Shown: piece by piece, positions 21,996 through 34,200 of the stretch
Position numbering within the stretch: the stretch's first letter is position 1
How the letters are laid out: each line of letters starts with the position of its first letter
From: Lanius collurio
Lineage: Eukaryota; Chordata; Aves; Passeriformes; Laniidae
Reading direction: 5' to 3'
NCBI GenBank assembly: GCA_020086605.1
Contig: JACBWW010000015.1
Location: 6,159,513 to 6,223,512, forward strand
DNA: 64,000 nucleotides
Position numbers and translations under genes: made by a program
Notes under the pieces: generated by a model
Databases searched by the model: none
What the model was told of the DNA's origin: nothing
The model's input: only the letters and a program-made list of their open reading frames with translations

Positions 21996-24900
21996 CATAA
22001 ACGTAACAAGGCCAATCAGCACCATAAGCCTGAGAAAACATTCTGTTAATGTGGACTTTGTTAATTCAGTGCTGGATTGTGAATATCTTCAGATCACCAG
22101 AGCATTTTAATTAAATTCAGTTGTAGACTTCTGCTGCAATACATCTGCTGTAAATTTGCCTTACAGATTTTGTTGTGTCAGCTGCTTAGAAAAGGATTAC
22201 ATATTTTTTTACATTCAGGCTGGGATTATCAAATCAACATAAGACTTGCCTCCAAAACTGGGAGGACTTTGTCATATTCTGGTATATCTAATAAATTTGT
22301 GTACAGCATACACTTGAGTATCTTGTGGGAGCTTCATGATCTAAAGCAAAAAAAAAAAGGCAGTCATTGAGAAACAATAAAAATTATTGTGGTCTTGAAT
22401 AGCTGTTTTCACTCATGGGAATGCAGTCTAGCAGTATTATCCTTATTTGTTTTCCAGGAAGGCAATCTGTCTAAATATATTAGTCTAATAAGCCTTAAAA
22501 ACCCCTGACTTGAGTGGCTGAGACTTTGAAGTTCAATGATATGGAAAATTCTCATATTTCACAACTATCTTTACCACTACAAAGGAATTCGTGGTCAGGA
22601 AATTATTCATGGAATATGCAATTAGAAATTTTTGGGGAAAAAGAACTGCTAAAAAACTGAAACACATCAACATATATATATATATAACAGAAACTGCATT
22701 ATGGCATAACACAACTAATAAAATATAAAAGCCCAAATCTACAATAACTTAACAAAATAGAATAAAATTAATTTTGCCAGAAGAAATATTATCATTACTA
22801 ATTAAATAAGAACAGTCTCATTCTAATGATTTTTTTATTTGAAACAACTTAAATGTGGTTCTATAAGAGATTGTGCTTCCTTAATACAAAAACACTGAAT
22901 GTCCCTACCTAGAGAGAACAGGGACTTGAAATGTGGTGTGGTGTAGGGAGCTAGAAAGCTGGAATGATCCGATTCACTTCACATTAGCAACAATACTTAG
23001 GTTGTTATCAGGGTTCATTCTGATTTTCCACAGTTCACAGATTTTTTGGCAGACTATATATGTTTTCATGTTCATCCCTATGTTTAGACTCATATCTTCA
23101 CTTTGGATTGTTAACTTTTCAGTTTTCAGGATTTTTTTTTTCTTCTGAAAAGGCTATATAATTCTAGGCATCTCAAACATTATATTGTTACCCAGTACCA
23201 TGTTACCCAGGACATGAAATAATTCAAGTAGGAGCAATATTTCTCTCTTAATTAGAAAGTCATTTCATAAAATTGAAAATGTTACTTAATAGTATAGTGC
23301 AAAGGTAATGACAATCTTCATTCCAAGACATGATATTCAGTCATAGGATGAGGAAGGACTAGATCCATAAAAAGATTTCAGTATCACAGTAGTTATATAT
23401 ATATATTTCAATTCAATAGACCTTTTAACTCCATCAACATCAGTGCATTATAAAATCTAGGAGAGAAATTAAGTATTCCAATAAACAGTGGGCTTAGCTT
23501 AACACAAAATTGTTAATTAATACACTGTACATATTTCTAAATAATTTCAAAGGCAGTAAGTAGGAAATAATAAGAGGAAGGTATTTGTTGTGTACTTGCC
23601 TTTATATTTCACTTTGTACATAGCCTAATGAAATTTCATCATCACCCTCTATAAAAATTAGGCTAGAAGCACTTAAACCCTAAAGCAGCTTTCATTTATG
23701 TAGGAAAATGATACCTTTCAAAAGATAGAAATGTGGATTTTAACCTTCCTTTCTCCCTGACTGGAAAAAGAAAAGAGCCGAAGACCAGGCAATTATTTTT
23801 CCATAGAATTATTTTGGAAAGTAAGAGTTGCACAACAATGTAATCTAGGGAGAGAGGCCTTGCCGTGGTATTAAACAAACCCCAAATCAGTATCTGAGCT
23901 CACTTCTCACATCACATTGTATAGGACCAGTCACAAGGCTGAGAGGCTTTACTAGACAAAGATTAACACAAAGTTTACACTTTACACATTAACAGTCAGT
24001 GAGAAAGTTTTCCTGTAAAAAGAAAAACATCCTGTGACTGCTGGGGCTGAGCATTTTTTTGAAAACTACTGGAAACCTTTTGCTGATGTAGCTCTGCATG
24101 AAACTGCCTAAGCACATGAGACGAAATCTGAGGAGATCTCAGTTCTTACTTAACTTGTCTTTACCTGCAGTTTTCCATTTTGAAGAAAACATCTGATATG
24201 AAAATATCTTAATTTTGACGTGGTAGAACTATTAAGATTTTTAAGTAGACAAATCCTAACGAGAAAAGTCAGTCGCTTGTGGGTTGTGCTAGCAACCCTG
24301 CTTATAGTTGCACTCATAATTTCCAGGAAAATACTTTATATTTTCTTTCATGAAGATCTTTAATTGTGAAAATTTAAAATATTTTTTTTAACATTACATT
24401 TTAAGAAAATGGTTTTTACACCGCAGTAAATTCAGTGTGTGAATAAAATGAAATATTTCCTGTAAATAATTTTTATTTTCTCTAGTTCGAAGACATCTGG
24501 GACAATCTTTTCAAACATTTTTATATGAATGTGCATATATGAGATGAAATAAGGTTAAACTATCTTTGCTGCCTACTTCTGCCTGATTTACCTAAGGATA
24601 GAATCAATCCAATAACTGTTCAGTGGGTTTTTTTAATTCTGTACTATAACTACTAACAGGAAAATATGAAAATAGTCTATCAGCTACTGTTCTGTCAGAA
24701 ATTGTTTCAATACCATTTCCCTTTGCATATGACATTCTTTAATTTAAAAGAATGAACTTCCTATAAGAAAAAGTGCCATGGGGTTGACATTTCCGATTTT
24801 TGACTCATTTTTAAATTTCATTTAATGTAATAAGTGTAATTTAACTCATCAATTTTTTACTTCCTTTTTCATATCTTTTCTTTGAGTTTTGGTCCACTTT

Positions 24901-27900
24901 TTCTTACTATTTCTGGATGTGACTACATCATTATTCTGACCAGTTGTTAATCTATGGCATACTACAAGTTTTCTGTAGCACTTCCAAGCTATTTGCACAT
25001 TGTTTTCTTTACTCCAAAACTTTTCTTTCAGTACTAGCAGATGTTCCCTAAAACACATATATACATCACAACCACTCTGCAGCACAAAATAATCTGCCCC
25101 AGATCAAAAAAAAACCCATCTGTATGGGATAGATTTTTTTTCAAAACAGGACATCCAGAAACTGATGCACCTAAACAGTGACTATGTGTATAGAAAGAAA
25201 AGGAGGGAATAAAAACAATAGCTTGAAAGAAAACTACCACCATCAGACCATGCATAAAATTGGAGCGCACAATAAGGAGAATTCATTGGTTTCATGGTTT
25301 CCTGCTAACTCCTTATTTTTCAGATTTGGAATGAAGGTTTTCTGAGGTTTCTCTCTTTTTTTCTTTTTTCTTTTGGGTTCTTACTTTTAAAGGTTAAAAC
25401 ACAATCAAAACAATTCTTCTCCACTGGATATTACTCAAAGAAAGCACATTAGTAGCATGTATCAAATAAGATACTTAATAAGACTCCAGGATTCAACAAA
25501 TATCTAAATCCATATAACTCTGTGGTTATAATCCTTTAAAGAAATAAACAAGTCACTTGCTCTAGAATTACACAGTTCTAAGAAACTCAAGTTCCTGTAC
25601 TGGGTGGCTAGTGTGATTTTGGTTGTTCTCCCTAGCTATTTAGAAGGTCTTTACATTTTAAGTGTAAGTCTACAACATTTTCTTTGCAAACACATATTTG
25701 CAGTGCTTGATGGGTTGATAAATTAATAGGGAAGACTGTCAGTCCTGCATAGAGTGTGTTGCCAAACTTGCAAGAGGCAAGGGAGGGGTTCACATACTTT
25801 TGTTTTGGTTTTGCTGCCAGCTGCCGTACTGCTGTGGTGTTTAAAGACAGTGCCAAATACAGGGTTTTAAAGGTTCTCCTATAATTATATCAGATAGAGA
25901 AAGGGCAGGGCAGGCTTTAGCACTGAATCCTTCCTTATTCATTTAGAGCCTGTCTCAAGCCTTGAGAAGTTTAACACCCTGCAGAACTGCCTTCCCAGCA
26001 AGGCCTCATGTTCATGTTCTCATTCTTCCAGCAGACAATATATTTTTTAAATGTATTATTCATTTTCAGGCATGGCATTAACTCCAAATTCCCTTATCTA
26101 GTAGCTTTTTTTAAGTGATTTTAATAATAATGCTTCTATTCTCATTAAACATTATGTTACCTTAGTTCCCTTGAGCTTTTTTTTATTTTCTTTAACAGAA
26201 TTAAGTATCTTACGGGAAATATGAGCAGCTAAGTGTTCCCCTATTATCTAACGTATATGCAGGACAATGGATTGAAACATTTACCACCGTGATGCCTGAG
26301 ATACAGACTGAATTAGTGTTGAGCATGGCAGAAGGAATTTGATCAAGGAAAGACATGCTGGAGAGCTAGAAAGCCTCTCTGAATAGGTACTCAGGAGAGG
26401 ATTTCTAAATCTTTTGTCCTTCATTTCCGAGGAAGTTACTTTCCTCACCTCTTCTCTAGATATTTGTCACTACATTATTTTCCTTACTTCCAAACTTTTC
26501 TTTCACTAGCAGTAGATGCTTCCAAAATGCCAGGAAGCTCTGTCTCTCATCATTCCTTCTCTAATGTCAGTTAAAGACAGTCTAAAAACAGTCACTGTCT
26601 CTCTTGAATTTCATTTACTCTAACATCTTCCCACATGCTCTGACAAATCTTTTCTCAAAAATTGTATACTTTTTAGACATTCTTAAGAATCAGGAAGAGA
26701 AACTTGTACAGTGCAATATTCTCTTTTTTATCATCTCCAGTGACTTCCCTTTTCTATTTTATAAAGCAAAGTGGTCTAGTCTTCACTGTATGATCCTCCT
26801 TAAGCTAATAAAAAAAGACTTTTTATTCTCATCAACTGCCATTTCTATTATGAGTATACAACTAACCTCAGTTGCTTGTATTTTCAAAAACCCCACACTT
26901 TTCTCTGCTATCCCACCTGCTATTTTTGAAAAGACAGACAACAGGACTGTTTGTCTTAGTGCTTTACTCCAAATCTCACCGTGAAAGTCATGACACCCTG
27001 AACATATAGAATGAGCACTATGAAAATGATGAGTAAAATAATCTAGCCATTCAACTACCATGCGCTGGTATGATGTGCTCTAAAAATGCATTTTGGCAAA
27101 TCTCTCAGCCTGTTATTCATTCATTTTCTTGTCCTCTGAGTTAGTTAGTTAGATATTTCTGGCAGCCAGTCTGTGTCTTGAATGCTTTTGTATACACAGC
27201 TGGATGTAATATCCGAAATGTGGCATAGCTGCATGAGCTCATCTCCTTATGCAGTTGTTGATGCCTTTCAATTTAATACATGCAGACAGATAATACAGAA
27301 ATGGCATTATGAATGAGCCTCTTGGACATGGAAAACTGTTTCATGCTTGCTGAACACTCAAGTTTCTTGTTAAGGAAAAAACACCTACCACAGAAAGTAT
27401 GTGGCCTGAAATCTGTCTTTTAATTACCCCATGCAAAGCTGGACATTTGTGGCATATCTCTAGTTTGGTTTTCCACCCATTCCTCTCAGTAGAAGTTGGG
27501 GAAATGCACTAAGCTCTGTACCAAAGCACACAGGCTGCTCAGCTCTGTTTGTATGCCCTGCTATATGCATTGCCTGACACCGTTCACAGGTGAGATACCA
27601 CTTCGTTTTCACAGCAAACTGGGTAACAGCTGGCAGAGAATGAAAATATGGTAACAAAAATTAATGAACAGGGGGTCATATTTCTGAGAGGTCATATCTC
27701 TGTCTTCTTTACAAAAACAGATTAAAACTACCTTGAGTTCCTTCACACTTTGATGCCACTGTGGTCTGAGGAATAGTGCAGCATAAGCCAAGGACTTAGT
27801 AAATGGGGAGAAACAGAAGAGGAACCACAGTCATAAAAGGAAAGCAGAAAAAGACGTTGCTAGCCAAGAGGTCTACTAGAAAACAAAAATGAAATTACAT

Positions 27901-30730
27901 CCTGTACACAAATAATATGCAAGTGTTAATAAGCATTCAACATTGCACCCTTGTGCAGGAGTTTGTGTGCAAGATTTTACCCGAACAGTTTCAGCATCTA
28001 AGACATTATTTAGCAGTATTATTATTCCTTAACTTTGAACAGAAAATGCATGGAATTACTTGTCTCTCAAAGCACCAAAATCAAATATTCATGGATTCAT
28101 TTAGTATCTTTTCACACCTGTGATTTCAGATAATAGCTGTTTATTAGTTTTTGATAATAGTTGTTGATAATAGTGATACTTTTGAGTCAGGCTAATGTAT
28201 TAGGTAAAAAATCCTTAGGGCAAACTTTAGTGCAAATTTAATTCTGGTGAAAAAAAAATCACAAATATTAGAAGATTTGGTTTGACTCTTGACCATTGAA
28301 TAATGCACCATTTTTAACTGTCTCATATTTTCTTAAATCAGCATACCAGCTTAAATCAGCATATCGGTATACACAGAATAAGGTACCCAAGGCATATACT
28401 CAGTCTTCTGTGAACTGGCCACTTAGGAAGACAGATCATTTATGGTATGCTACTGCCTGTTATGACAGCTCTTCCAACTTTTTATGTGAATTTGGGTATT
28501 TTTTTTCTTATGGTTGGGTTATTTGAAAAGATGGATCATTGAAAATTTGACAATGGAAGGCCTCATGTTTCTATGAAAGTTTTCTTTAAAATTGAAGGAA
28601 AGGTTCAAAAACTGTCAATTTATGAAACAGAGAGGAAAAATATTTCATAACTACTTCCTACTACCCAAGTTTCATCAAGAAGATTGAGATGCTCACTCTT
28701 GATTTCTAGCAGTTATCTACCAGGAGCTTCTTCCTGTGGGCAATATTTTATCTTTTATGCAGTTGGTCAAATTAAAAACGTGTGGTGGTAAAGGGCTATG
28801 TGGCAGCAAATTTCTTATGAGTACCCATAGTGAGTTGGCAAAAAATCCAGTGTAGTTTAAAAGAGCAAAGCACACATATCCCTTACAGCCAAATGATCTC
28901 TGCTGGCTCCATCTTTCTATTACTTCCTCCTGCATTTGGAGGATTGTTACATCCTGTTCCAGTTAGGAACGTTGTCTCTTATACCAACTATATTTTTCCA
29001 GGGTTATGGGTATCTGTGTGGACCCTTTTTTGCCATCTTGGAAGATGTGTCATTTAGATTCTTGAATGGAATAACAGCAAGAGTCTGTTCAGACAACAAA
29101 AACAGGTTAGAAACACTGGGTTAGTTTATCAGAATACTTTTAAATAATTTCAACCTCTGATACCCAAGACTGTATTCAACCAAGCTGATCATTGGACACA
29201 GACTTATAAGCTTTGTTTTATGGAAACAGTGTGTGCACTCAGATCTGAAAGCATTCCAGCATCTCTGAAGAGTCCAGATTGTTCTTAACATTCATGCCAA
29301 ATTATCAACAATTTAGAAAACTGTTGCCAAAGGTCATTCCAACTACAGCTGTTTGGAATACAGAGGGGTTTATTGATCTTTTCCTTTGCATAGGACTTTA
29401 AAAAAATATTACATTGTGGAAATAAAGACCATGACAGATGCTAATCATTGCCATAAGAGAGGGAAAGAGGGGGAAGGAGGGGAAGGTGGGTATCAGGGTT
29501 AAACTGAGGGTGAAAGACTCCATTGCAATGCTATTGTTAGGTCCCTATGTGGTAATACTGTTCTCATGATGTGACTTTAACCTAGCACTGTACTTGTGTC
29601 CCAACAAATTAGGGAAGCTGGCTCAGCTGGTTGGGACAGAGCTCATTAGGCATGGGACTTTAGGTGGCATAAATTTCACAGCTCCAAAGCAAACTGGAGT
29701 CCTCCCAGAAACACAGGTATCATAGTCTAACAAATCACTAATCCCAGAGGCCATCTTTGACTGCTCTTATAAGTACAGTGAATCATGATCTTTAGGAAAA
29801 CTTAATGGCTGTGATCCAATTTAGCAGCTTGATTACATTAGTTCATATTTTTAAGGACAAAGGTTATAATAACGAGAACTTGTGTTACTCAATTCACTCA
29901 ATTAGGTAGCATAGTTAAAAAAAGAAGGGAATTCCACAGATAAAGGCAGACTAGTAAAAAATAGAAGAGGGATAAGAGAGAGAGCAAAATAGGCACACCA
30001 TTACTGAGAAACAAGCAGAAATTACAAGACATTAATGACAGAGATGCAGTCAAGTCGGAGTACTTTAGGGCCTTGAAAGCACAAGTAAAAAGTTTAAACC
30101 TGATACACCAGGCAGAAGAAAACAGACAACATAAAAGACAACCATGTTTGTGTTAACACACACACTTGCATGATGTACATGTTTAGAGAGCTTAGGACTG
30201 AAAAAAAAGGATTTTTCCTGCCTACCCAACACTCCACAACATTGCATTTTCTGTGGGATAACATTCATGACAAGCAGATGAATGAGAGCATTTATTTCAA
30301 TTTTTAGATCATTAAGGATACTCTTATTTCAACTGTATGGTCACATATACTTGTATTGAGAAATTCTAGTTGCATACAGTTCACATTAATGTAGCAGACA
30401 GAATTTAGCTTATCAACTGTAAAAGCAGTTAAACATGCTTTAAGGTATAAGATACATTAACCACAGACCTGAAAATTTCTCGAAAGCACTTATCTTGATA
30501 CATCTAACCTCTGTAACACTAAATGGTTGCTTTTTTATGCAAGTAGATTCTGCTCACAAGCAGAATGAGAAGAAGGCTGGTGGGTTGTTTGGAAGCGAGA
30601 AATGCCCTACGTTTAGTTTTTTCGAGGCTGTCCTCCCCCTGCTCCTCATGCAACTTGGGCCAACCAAAACTCATACAGCCTCAGGAGCTGCCAACAGCCC
30701 TTATCAGAGCTTGGAGCAGCTTCTCACGCG
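21996..30730. other. Intergenic DNA upstream of HPGD, no gene recognised
   Basis: About 8.7 kb of AT-rich sequence with only short chance frames. A (TA)n run lies at 22673-22686 and a poly(A) stretch near 22350. A long inverted repeat is at 29598-29637. I looked for exons of glycine-receptor genes, the expected neighbours 5' of HPGD in other vertebrates, and recognised none. Confidence 0.45.
29598..29637. repeat. Short inverted repeat (possible hairpin)
   Basis: GTCCCAAC at 29598-29605 is perfectly complementary to GTTGGGAC at 29630-29637. A second perfect inverted pair, AGCTG/CAGCT, lies between them. The 29619-29630 segment also fits an RNA polymerase III A box, but no B box follows. Confidence 0.5.
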
Positions 30731-30734
30731 ATTT

Positions 30735-30779
30735 ACACATACACACACACACACACACAGAGACAGACAGACACACACA
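30735..30779. repeat. (CA)n simple repeat
   Basis: An imperfect CA run with GACA interruptions immediately upstream of the HPGD CpG island. Confidence 0.9.
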
Positions 30780-31180
30780 TCCCCCTCTCCACCGAGCGGG
30801 GCTATAGTTGCCCTCGGACCCTTTCTCCGGGGGACACCGCAAAGCCTGGGGGTGGGAAGAGGGGATGGAGCTGATCTTCTCTCTGGCTCTTGTTCTCCAG
30901 GGTTCATCCAGACACTCGGGAGGACGATTTAATGACCTGCTCCGCCCCTGCTCCCCCCGCCCAGACAGCTCCGGGAGGCTTTCGGTCACACGAGTGGGGA
31001 GTGGGGAGGAATGAGCCGCAGCTGCGGCGGTAGCAGGAGGAGGAGGAGGAGGAGGAGGAGGGAAGGAGGGAGGGTTGGAGGGAGGGTACGAAGGAGGGAG
31101 AAAGGAAACCTGGCAGGTGACACCGCGCTGGGTTGCTCTGGCTCGGCAGGCGCGGAGCGGGCGACAGGAGCGCAGCGGCC
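30780..31180 (+). promoter_or_regulatory. HPGD: HPGD promoter and 5' UTR within a CpG island
   Basis: GC content and CpG density rise sharply here and stay high through exons 1 and 2 to about 31700. GC boxes of the Sp1 type are at 30942-30947 and 30956-30963. No TATA box is placed convincingly, so initiation is probably dispersed, as in most CpG-island promoters. An (AGG)n purine run at 31034-31086 lies within the probable 5' UTR or just upstream. The transcription start cannot be set from sequence alone. The start codon context GCGGCCATGC lacks the purine at -3 but has a GC-rich lead. Confidence 0.65.
31034..31086. repeat. (AGG)n purine-rich repeat
   Basis: About ten AGG units followed by GGAAGGAGGG-type units, 95 to 147 bases before the HPGD start codon. 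The G-runs could form a G-quadruplex in RNA if transcribed. Confidence 0.85.
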
Positions 31181-31273
31181 ATGCACGTCAATGGGAAGGT
31201 GGCTCTGGTCACCGGCGGGGCGCAGGGCATCGGCCGGGCTTTCGTCCAGGCGCTGCTGGGCAAGGGCGCCAAG
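31181..31273 (+). CDS. HPGD: HPGD exon 1 (coding part), residues 1-31
   Basis: It encodes the first beta strand and the dinucleotide-binding glycine motif TGGAQGIG, ending at Lys31 in phase 0. The donor is AAG|GTAAGC. It sits in the CpG island and is strongly GC-biased at third positions, unlike the AT-rich later exons. The residue after TG is Gly where my recalled mammalian sequence has Ala, a change tolerated in the family. Confidence 0.96.
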
Positions 31274-34200
31274 GTAAGCCCCGGGCATTGCGTCCTCCCT
31301 TTCCCTCCCCTCTGCCTCCAGCCGGCGCCCGAGGGCGGGGGGGTGGCGGCAGCCCCCGAGGCTCGGCTCGGCTCGGCGGGGGACCTGTCCGTCTGTCCAT
31401 CCGCCCCCCGCCGCTCATTTTCCTCCTGCCTCACTTAGGTAGCCCTGCTGGACCTCAACTCCGAGGCCGGACAGGAGAGCAAGGCGGCCCTGGACGAGCA
31501 GTTTGAAGCGCAGAGGACGCTGTTCATCCAGTGCGACGTGACGGATCAGGAGCAGCTGAAAGGTAGGAAGGAGCCCTCAGCGTGAGGCGCAGCGAGCGGA
31601 GCGCGCCCGGCTGCAGCAGCGCTCAGCGCAGCGCTCTGGAGATCGGGCTGCTCCCGATCGCTTCTGGCAATGACTCAACAACGATTTGTTCCCCAACCTG
31701 CAGATGTGAAATATTACTACTACCACAATTTCCCTTTGTTCCTTGGCACGTCGGAAAGAAAAGCCAAAGAAGTCATTTCCATTGAGTGTTGTGTGTGATA
31801 TTTTTTTATGAAAGCCTCTGTAGAAGATAATTGCTATTTTATGAGTAATATATATAAACTTTAAAGCTCAGACTTGCTTTTTATGAGGTTTCAGTGCAGA
31901 TTCCAAGCTGCATTCCCTCGTCACAGGAGTAATAAATTCTGTACGGGGTTGCAGTGCTCTTTCCATGCAGCACACTTAACTTTCATTGTGTGCTGCCATA
32001 GCTGAAAGCAGAACTGGCAAAAAGTGGCACGCTACTTTATCACAGGGTTAACTATAGGGTGATAATACATCACACACATTTGGCAGAAGAATGGAATGAA
32101 AGCAGCCTCCCTCATGAATGATTTGCATTTCTGTTTTCACTTAGTGGACAGTGTTCTCTACTGAGTTCTTAGAGTATCATATAGAGTATCACAATATTTC
32201 ATAACAGGCACATCACTTCATCAAAGTTTCATTATTGAATGATACATTCATAGGTAGTGACTCAGATTCAGATTTTGACATCTCTTTTGTCAGTGGCCTT
32301 TCCCCAGAGTAATTTCTGCCAGGCTCAATGTGAACAGTTTTGCTCTGTTTTCATTCACTATGCTTCACTTTTCACTTTTTCAGTGATCACTGAGCGTATC
32401 CATTCTTCTTTTAGAAGACATTGCTGCTGTTCCAGAATCCAGCAGTATTTTCCACTTTTCCAAGCTAGCATGATTATTCTTAATTCTATAGCTTTACATT
32501 GTCTGTTTGTAAGAGAGATGCTAGACTTTAAATCTGGGATCTGCTCTAATCAGCAAAGTTTTTATCAGCTAGGTTGACTATTGACTTTTTCTCCAAGTGG
32601 GAGGAATAAGGAGCAAGAAAAAGCATCCTAGGGGTAGGAATAACATGTACTGCTGCATGGGTGTTACCCCTGTGTGCCTTCTCTCCCACAACTCCTCCTC
32701 TCTTTAGTGCCAGGCGAGTTCAGGACCAAAAGGGTGTGAACCGGGAAGTTGGAGTGAGTAGGACAGGTCAGCAAGGGATTTTTTTGGAACCAAGTTGCTA
32801 GGAGAAGAGCACTCACAGTAGAATTGGAAGTGGTTCTTGCAAAGAGAAAAAGCAAGAAGAGGCCGCTGCTGCTGCCTATGCCTCTCCAATCATTGCATTA
32901 ATCCTTCTGCAGGTTTCTTACCATAAATTTCCAATCATGTCTCACAATCCTTTGGGGATTCTGAGCTGGTTTTGGTGTTGTTTGTTTGCTATTAAATGCT
33001 TTATTTTCATATTTTCCAGTTGCAATTGTAAGCTACTACTTAGCAAATTTAAATGAATTTCACATTTACTGTTTAAAGGTCTTATCAGATGAATCAAGCC
33101 CCGTACTTCACGTTAAAAGTCATGTGTGTGAATGAAGTTCCTCTTTGTTTGAACTTTAACCCTTACAGTAGGAAGCAAGTCCCAGTACTAGAACTAGTAT
33201 TTGTAAGTTCATGAGGCTTATAGGCAAGGAATCATCTGTTTAATCTATTTTCAAGTCTTGCCTTTACTTTTTTCTCTGGTGATTCTTTCACATAATCCCC
33301 CACAAAAATCTCCTATATCACCATACTTTTGCAAAATCATCATACATTTATTTTGCCTTCCAGAGACATTTAGGAAGCTCACATTTAACTGATGTTCGTG
33401 CTTACTTTGCATTGTTTTTCTTACTCTTTCTTTAAAATGTGTCTTCCTCCTAATTTTTCCTTCCCCACTCAATATTTCATATTATCATCTGCTTTTAATT
33501 TTTTATGCTCCATAAGCACTAACTAGTGTGCAATGCAAACACAGAATATTCTACATTTGAAAAGAGAAGAATAAATCAGCCTATACTGATGTGTAGGTGA
33601 CAGCTTCACTAAGAATTTACAATGAGATTCTTCTTTTAGTGGATAGGTAATAGATGGGATTACTGTAGGCAGATACTTTTACTTGAAATATTCCAAACAC
33701 AGATATACAAAAGCATTTGGTCTTTTCTCAATATGTAAAATAGAAAACTAAAATTAGTCAAGGCTGTTAAATTTAATTTAAAAATCATTGGCAAAATTAC
33801 TATTATCCATGGTAGTTTTTGAAGATTCTATTAAGAATTAGTTTGGCGAAACATGTTATTTAGAGGTCTTAAAAGGGAATTAGCCAGTTTCCAAAATTTG
33901 GAAGCTAATTGAGGGCCCAAACTGTACTTATTTTACTCAATGGATATAAGTTAAATACTCACTTCTGCTCTGAATAAAGCCAAAGGTGTTCATTTGCCCT
34001 TGCTGATGCAGAGTTGGAAAGATAAGTGACTGAAAAGTTGAGAAACCAGAGAATGAACTGGCATCAAACGTAAGAAAAGCAAAAAAGGTAGACAGACCAA
34101 ACTAGAGGATTTATTAATATTACAATATTCTAGTATGGAATAAGATCATTAGAAAAATCTGTACAGTAAAGGGCAGTCAGACAAATAAAACCTGTCTCAT

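Noticed and set aside
23396..23404. TATA-like runs (also 22673-22686 and 44199-44210) as promoters
   Set aside because: These are simple AT repeats in AT-rich DNA with no nearby gene start.
29611..29700. tRNA-derived SINE or tRNA gene
   Set aside because: Only an A-box-like 12-mer is present. No B box, cloverleaf pairing or terminator follows, so it was kept only as an inverted repeat.
1..30700. Exons of the gene expected 5' of HPGD in other vertebrates (a glycine receptor subunit)
   Set aside because: No transmembrane-exon or C-terminal motif of that family was recognised on either strand by eye.
30495..31434. Several long frames on both strands in the HPGD promoter region
   Set aside because: They are shadows of the CpG island, the CA repeat and the AGG repeat, with low-complexity Ser/Leu/Arg/Pro content.
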